Assembly: GCA_036346225.1 (NCBI GenBank) | Contig: JARFIW010001364.1 | Span: 496,001 to 560,000, forward strand | Reading direction: 5' to 3' | Source of the DNA: Platerodrilus igneus | Lineage: Eukaryota; Arthropoda; Insecta; Coleoptera; Lycidae | Length of the DNA stretch: 64,000 nt | Shown: positions 59,001 through 64,000 of the stretch, in pieces | Layout: each line of letters begins with the position of its first letter | How positions within the stretch are numbered: position 1 is the stretch's first letter | Program-made: the position numbers and the translations under genes | Notes under the pieces: generated by a model | Told to the model about the DNA's origin: nothing | The model's database searches: none | The model's input: the letters and a program-made list of their open reading frames with translations, nothing else

Positions 59001-62000
59001 TAAAATCCATTACAAATTAAGTCAAAAAGGATATATGTATTCCACAATCAGTATGTATACAAAACCTCTATTCCACAGTGTGTGCTAAGTTACTTTTCTT
59101 GGTTTCGTATCTGTGAGTTGATGAAACACTCAATAAATCAATTGAAACTTGGTTTCTGTAAGTTTCTCAAATGATTTATTAGCGTGTGTGTGATATTTCT
59201 TGATTTTTATTGGCTTAATAATTTTACGCAATTTAGAAGCACCTACTCTTTTTGGACTTCAATTTGCCACATAATTGACACACAGTATTTCCATTTGATC
59301 ACAAATTTTAGATAAGTGCTGCCACAAAGATACGTTACTGCTGTTTGCAGTGTTTCTAAAACTAAGTTCGTTTTCTCTGTTGAGATTTGAATGAAATTCA
59401 CTCTTTAGTTTATAAAAGACATTATTAATGACTTATGTAATGTATTATTACTTGCAGCTTTGCAGTTTTGTAATGTTGAATCTACTGAAATGTATCGCAT
59501 TTGGAAATCTCCCCTAATGCTAACAATATATATTGAAACATAAATAGTTGAAATTACAGCAACTGGAATGTCAGTTATAACCGACACGCTAGGATTACTT
59601 CAAAAATTACTTGGTATGTATCTGACAGTACAGGCTGTAGATTAATTTAATATACTTACTACAAATGAAATGTGCATTGATTTAAATGTAAAAATAATCA
59701 AAACGAAATAGGTAATTAAAAGAAAATTTTACGTGTTTCTAATTCTACCGCATATGATATTAGTTCTCGTTGGTTGTTAGACATGAAAAATCTACACGCA
59801 ATCATTTATCACGCAAGGTGTCTGACACGAGGATGTAATAAAGCAACTAATAATTGATGTTTCTGCTACATAATTATATTTCTGTATATACAAAGTGCAT
59901 TGCATCCCTAGACAGCTAGCCTAAAAAATTTATGCTTAACATGTTATTTGTAGTTAGCTTCTGTCACACATTAAATTGTTAAGTCAAGAAAAGTCTGAAT
60001 TACAAAAACCTCTATTTCAAGCAGAGTATAAATAGAGCAGCTTAACTTATGTTACTACGTGCGTTTGCAAAAAAATTTTAAACTTTTGTTTTAAAGCAAA
60101 ATATGAAAATCAAAATTCCTCCAGGAACTTATAATTGCTTGTATCCAATAAAATGCTTTAGTTTTAATTTCTATCGCTCCCTGTTCGTATTTTTAGTTCA
60201 CCGAATTATTGTTTTTAGAAGTCTATTTGCCCTAGAGCATGTGTGTGGTTGAGGGAGTAATATCTTTTCGTTCTTTGATTACCGGCTTATCGGTAATAAT
60301 TTCGAAAAATATGTTTTTCCGTAGTGCACAGCGCGCGCAACGTCAACCCTACTTCGAATATTTTATCGGGGATTTTGGATGCAGTTGGTGAAGTGACGAA
60401 GAATACGTCGATGATAAAGGATTAGAATTCGCTCTCTTTTAATAACGAAGCGTCCGCTAAATTACAGCGTTTAACAAATTTGGAGTTGGGTATTTCATAA
60501 ATCACGACTTTTGTGGAATTTCTAAGGTACTCTTGGTTTTGAAATAAAATCATTTACCTTGTAATTACGTTTTCCGTTTTTTCCTACGATTGCTGATCAG
60601 TACCTAATCTGTAGATTCATCCAACTTGATAGAAATCTTAAAGAGCACTCATTAGGGTCAGTTTTGCTATTTCACCTCTTGAAGCAATTTTAGTACTCAC
60701 TTCTGAGGCCATTATTGCAAGAACCTGGTGGGACTGTTGGACTGTAAACACCTACCCGCCCAGGTTTACCATAATCACTTACTAAACCAGTACTAATGAA
60801 ATTCTTTTCGTTCCATGAACACTGATGCTGCCTTTCCTGTAGCCACAAACCGCTAAACTAACCTTCTATGAAATTCACTCTTCTGAAGACTACCGAGGTA
60901 GTCGCAGATATGTACTTCCTTGTAGTTTAAGAAAACTGAATGGTCCTTAGTTTTAAATGCGTTGGTTTTCCTTGTAGGTGCGAAAAGCATTTGATTTAAA
61001 ATTTCCTTTGATAGTTTGATTATTAAACTATGCTTTGTTAGAATTAAAGCAACTTGGGTTCAAATTTAATAGCTTTGGACGTTTAGGGTGGTATAGTAGA
61101 ATTACAAACTCGCTCGTTAGTGTAATACCGTGGGCAGAACCAGAATTGCTATAGTTACACAATACGTTTCAGGAAACTAGTTTCTTGGTATTCCCTACGC
61201 AGACGACAGGATATGATCAGATCTTGGGTTAAAATATTGGCCAGTTTTGGTAGTTTGAGTCAGTGCATAAAACTGCATTGTGGTGTGGTTATAAAGTCAA
61301 GGACTTTATTAACAAAAGGAATTATCATTTGGTGCTCGTAGCTTTAAAATTATTTAAATAGTTTTTAGTTAAGTGTTTTATTAAAGTTGAGTCCCTGTGA
61401 CTTGATATTCATGAAAACGTGAAGGTTGTTTTTAGTAAGTTGCACTTTTAGAATCTAGGGTTAACTGTTTGTAAAGTTAGCTTTATAATTTCGATGTAAA
61501 ACCTTTAGTCAAATTGCTTGTCTGCCTTAGAAAAGCTCGGTTCAGTTGTGTTACGCCCCCTCAATTACATACCTGCTCTGCCTGTTACCTATACTGAAAT
61601 ATGTTGTCGTAACTAGAGCCGGTGTGTTAATGGAAGTGTTTCTTCATATACCCTACTGTTGTTTTTGAAAATTTATAGTTCAGTTTTAGATATTTTAGGG
61701 AATATTCCTGTACCATAATTGCGTTGCTTTAGAATTTTTAGGGTCACCTATTAAAAGAACCTCCAACAAAGCTTTTTTCCTCTGCTGAAGCAAAATGCGT
61801 CAGTAGAACAAAACGTTCCAGATACTGTTGCTGGCAGACGTATGATGGAATGTGTTAACTTCACTTTTATACTTGAGCAATAAGCCGGAGCGACAATTTT
61901 TATTATTCCAAGGTTAGTACAACAAAAACAACTTTTAAGCCTGCAACGACTGTTTGCTAGATGTAAAATAAAATCAACATCTGGGATAACGTAAAATAAA

Positions 62001-63312
62001 ATCCACTTGCCGGATTTGATAAAAATTTAACAAACAAGAATCTTTTTACTAACCCAAGTGGTTATAAAAATCCATAATTTCCAATACTCAACAGAGACTA
62101 GGAACCTGCAGAAGACTATTAATCCAATGCTCCGAACGCCTGTTGGATGTCGACATTCAACTTCCAAACGGCACACACTTATGAAAAACCAGATGCCCAA
62201 CGTCGTTAAAACTGCATTGTGACTCCATAGTTTACAGGTTAAAAAATAACACCGTCAGCTCCAATATCAAGTAATCACGTTATAAGCTTTTGATGCATCT
62301 TTAGGCTTCAGGTACCAACTTTTGTGTACTATAGTTAAGCTATGAATTTTAATACTCCGAAATTTACGCACAACTTCCAACTACTCTAAGGTAACGCTGT
62401 GTGGAATTGCATTAATAAAGGAAAACCTTAATTTCAACACTCAAAAGCGTAGTTTCAATTACTTGATTTGATCTGTGGACATATATATCAAGTGTCATAC
62501 TTTGTATAATTCTGTACATGTTAAACTTGGACAGAAACCTATGCTCCATTATAAATTTTAAGTCGCTTTTCATTTTATTTTCAAATAACGTTTAATGGTA
62601 ACGTAATCTTCAATGAAGTGAAAGGATAACCTGAAAATCAAGTTTGCGTTAAGTGATGGGTTCAATTTTATCTTTACTCAGAAAACATAATTCAAAGACG
62701 TTCGAAATATCATTCAACAGTTACAAGCTACAGAAATTCATTTGCGAGAAGATACGTTTAAAGCGACATGTATGACTAGACACTACACAGGTCTTATGTT
62801 TGTCAGAGAACTCGATAAGACTATTGTTACCAACAAATACTAAAGTTGTAGATAACGCATGTGTACATGTTAACATAACAGGGAATACAACTCTAGTATA
62901 GTACAGGTTAGAGACAGTAAAATATACTAAAACTTTATAAGGTTAAGTGAATGAAAAATGTGCATTCGTAATAGACGACTATATACCTATGGAAAAGTGT
63001 TTGACGATTCTGGAACCTACATGAGGAGTAAATAATGTTGTACTTAGCAATACTATGCGAACATCGATTTACATTTCGAGAAAACTTAAATGAAGTGTAT
63101 TAGGTACGTTCTGATGTATTGAAATTACATACGAATGACTTTCTGTAAATTTAAGTTGAAGATGGTTTATTGACGTCTAGAAAGTGGAAAGAGATCGCAT
63201 TTAAATACGATGCAAATTGGTTCGTGGCCTTTTTTGATTTAGGCAGCCAAATATACAAATTGAAACTTATTCAAGCATTAATTGAAAAATGTATAAATAA
63301 AAATTAAGGCAA
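53041..63312. other. Long gene-poor stretch, no gene or element recognised
   Basis: About 10 kb of AT-rich sequence with only short open frames, none with a motif I can name. A minor tandem repeat, with AATAATACAGTAATATATGC and variants about 24 bp apart, lies at 56925-56995. An LTR-end-like TTTGGTGCTCGTAGC at about 61328 has no matching LTR start. Long introns of a gene outside the window cannot be excluded. Confidence 0.4.
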
Positions 63313-63320
63313 CTTATAGA

Positions 63321-63599
63321 TAGGGCTGGGTCGGCGTATCGATATATCGATACGTATCGATACGACCCCCGTATCGACCCCCCCGATACAGCAAAAAATA
63401 AATATCGATATATCGATACTTGATATGTATCGATACGTATCGATATGTATCGATACGTATCGATATGTATCGATACGTATCGATATGTATCGATACGCAT
63501 CGATACGTATCGATACCTATCGATACGTATCGATACGTATCGATATTCGATATAGAATATGTATCGATATTCGATACGCAAAATCCCGTTTCGCCCACC
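63321..63599. mobile_element. Probable hAT-type miniature element filled with a 10-bp repeat
   Basis: The left end TAGGGCTGGGTCGGCGTATC and the right end, read in complement as GGTGGGCGAAACGGGATTTT then GCGTATCGA, resemble hAT termini. CTTATAGA (63313-63320) and CTTATATA (63600-63607) flank it, an 8-bp target duplication with one change, and 8 bp is the hAT length. Almost the whole interior is a 10-bp repeat. No transposase is encoded. Confidence 0.5.
63400..63560. repeat. 10-bp tandem repeat ATCGATACGT/ATCGATATGT
   Basis: About 15 units. Each contains the palindrome ATCGAT and, in one version, ACGT, so the array is self-complementary on both strands. This explains the Arg-Tyr-Val-Ser-Ile open frames in several frames. 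Confidence 0.93.
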
Positions 63600-63754
63600 C
63601 TTATATACATATACTTGTGTCACAAATATTAAACTTGAAACTTTAGTTATTTTGATAACAAATAATCTTAAGTGAAAGATCGAATTGTCAGTAAATACAT
63701 TATTTTAAAACGATCTTGTGATTTTATTCCCAAAGAAAGAGTAGAAAAATTTAT

Positions 63755-63841
63755 AGATGCGTATCGATTCGTACCGATAGGTATCGCTACGTCTCGATAT
63801 GTATACTTAATCTACACATCCAAACGTTCCGATACGAATCG

Positions 63842-63879
<38 letters not shown>

Positions 63880-64000
63880 ATGCGTACCGCTACGTATCGA
63901 TACGCATTGATACGTATCGATACGCATCGATACGAATCGATATGTATCGATACGCACCGATACGCATCGATACATATCGATACGCATCGATTTATATCGA
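63755..64000. repeat. Second ATCGATACGT-type array, runs off the window
   Basis: More diverged units (GCGTATCGATTCGTACCGAT and similar) from 63755, interrupted by a TA tract at 63846-63877, then denser units from 63880 to the end of the window. Confidence 0.85.
63846..63877. repeat. (TA)n microsatellite
   Basis: About 16 TA units inside the second 10-bp-repeat array. Confidence 0.93.

Noticed and set aside
61300..61345. ATTATCATTTGGTGCTCGTAGC resembling an LTR end with a primer-binding site
   Set aside because: No corresponding TG-start LTR copy or internal coding sequence was found.
63267..63646. Four open frames reading Arg-Tyr-Val-Ser-Ile-Asp repeats
   Set aside because: Artefact of the 10-bp repeat, which is open in several frames on both strands.

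Overview
The window is AT-rich, gene-poor, transposon-dense eukaryotic DNA, most probably from an arthropod and likely an insect. The evidence is the mix of elements: GIY-YIG Penelope-like elements, an RTE-clade LINE, Tc1/mariner elements with a DUF4817-type N-terminus, Ty3/gypsy elements and a tRNA-derived SINE. There is also an insect-style TATA plus TCAGT core promoter. I found no intact host protein gene, no rRNA or tRNA gene and no CRISPR array. Nearly all recognisable coding sequence belongs to transposons, and most of it is broken.

Layout. 1-1348: a 30-bp-class tandem repeat and a (TA)n tract. 1349-7174: Penelope-like family 1, a 5'-truncated minus copy joined head-to-head to a fuller plus copy. 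7228-11747: Penelope-like family 2 with the same architecture mirrored, one nearly complete minus copy and one truncated plus copy. 13905-15615: an unexplained diverged direct duplication with an old Penelope relic and a TA/TG tract between its halves. 17818-18099: a SINE with target-site duplications. 22264-22300: a strong core promoter with no gene visible behind it. 24034-24199: a long purine-pyrimidine alternating tract.

26243-39507 is one RTE LINE split by about 9.4 kb of later insertions: a mariner in a (TA)n tract, then a Ty3/gypsy element with near-identical 1.85-kb LTRs, a tRNA-Lys-type primer site and a mostly deleted interior. 39796-40866 is a probable solo LTR with a 4-bp target duplication. 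43120-50085 is a second copy of the same RTE, split by a second mariner with about 0.5-kb inverted repeats and by a small palindromic element. 51490-53040 is an old gag-protease remnant. 53041-63312 shows nothing recognisable. 63321-64000 holds a hAT-like miniature element filled with a 10-bp repeat based on ATCGATACGT, and a second array of the same kind running to the window edge.

The most interesting signal is in the Penelope pseudo-LTRs. All six full pseudo-LTRs of families 1 and 2 carry a hammerhead-ribozyme-like fold (stem I, stem II, GAAA, CGTC) in which the normally invariant C3-G8 pair is replaced by U3-A8 in family 1 and A3-U8 in family 2, a compensatory exchange at the catalytic core. 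The palindrome at 49046-49526 is made of two inverted arms that each carry a decayed, more canonical hammerhead. These may be a small non-autonomous class of ribozyme-bearing retroelement.
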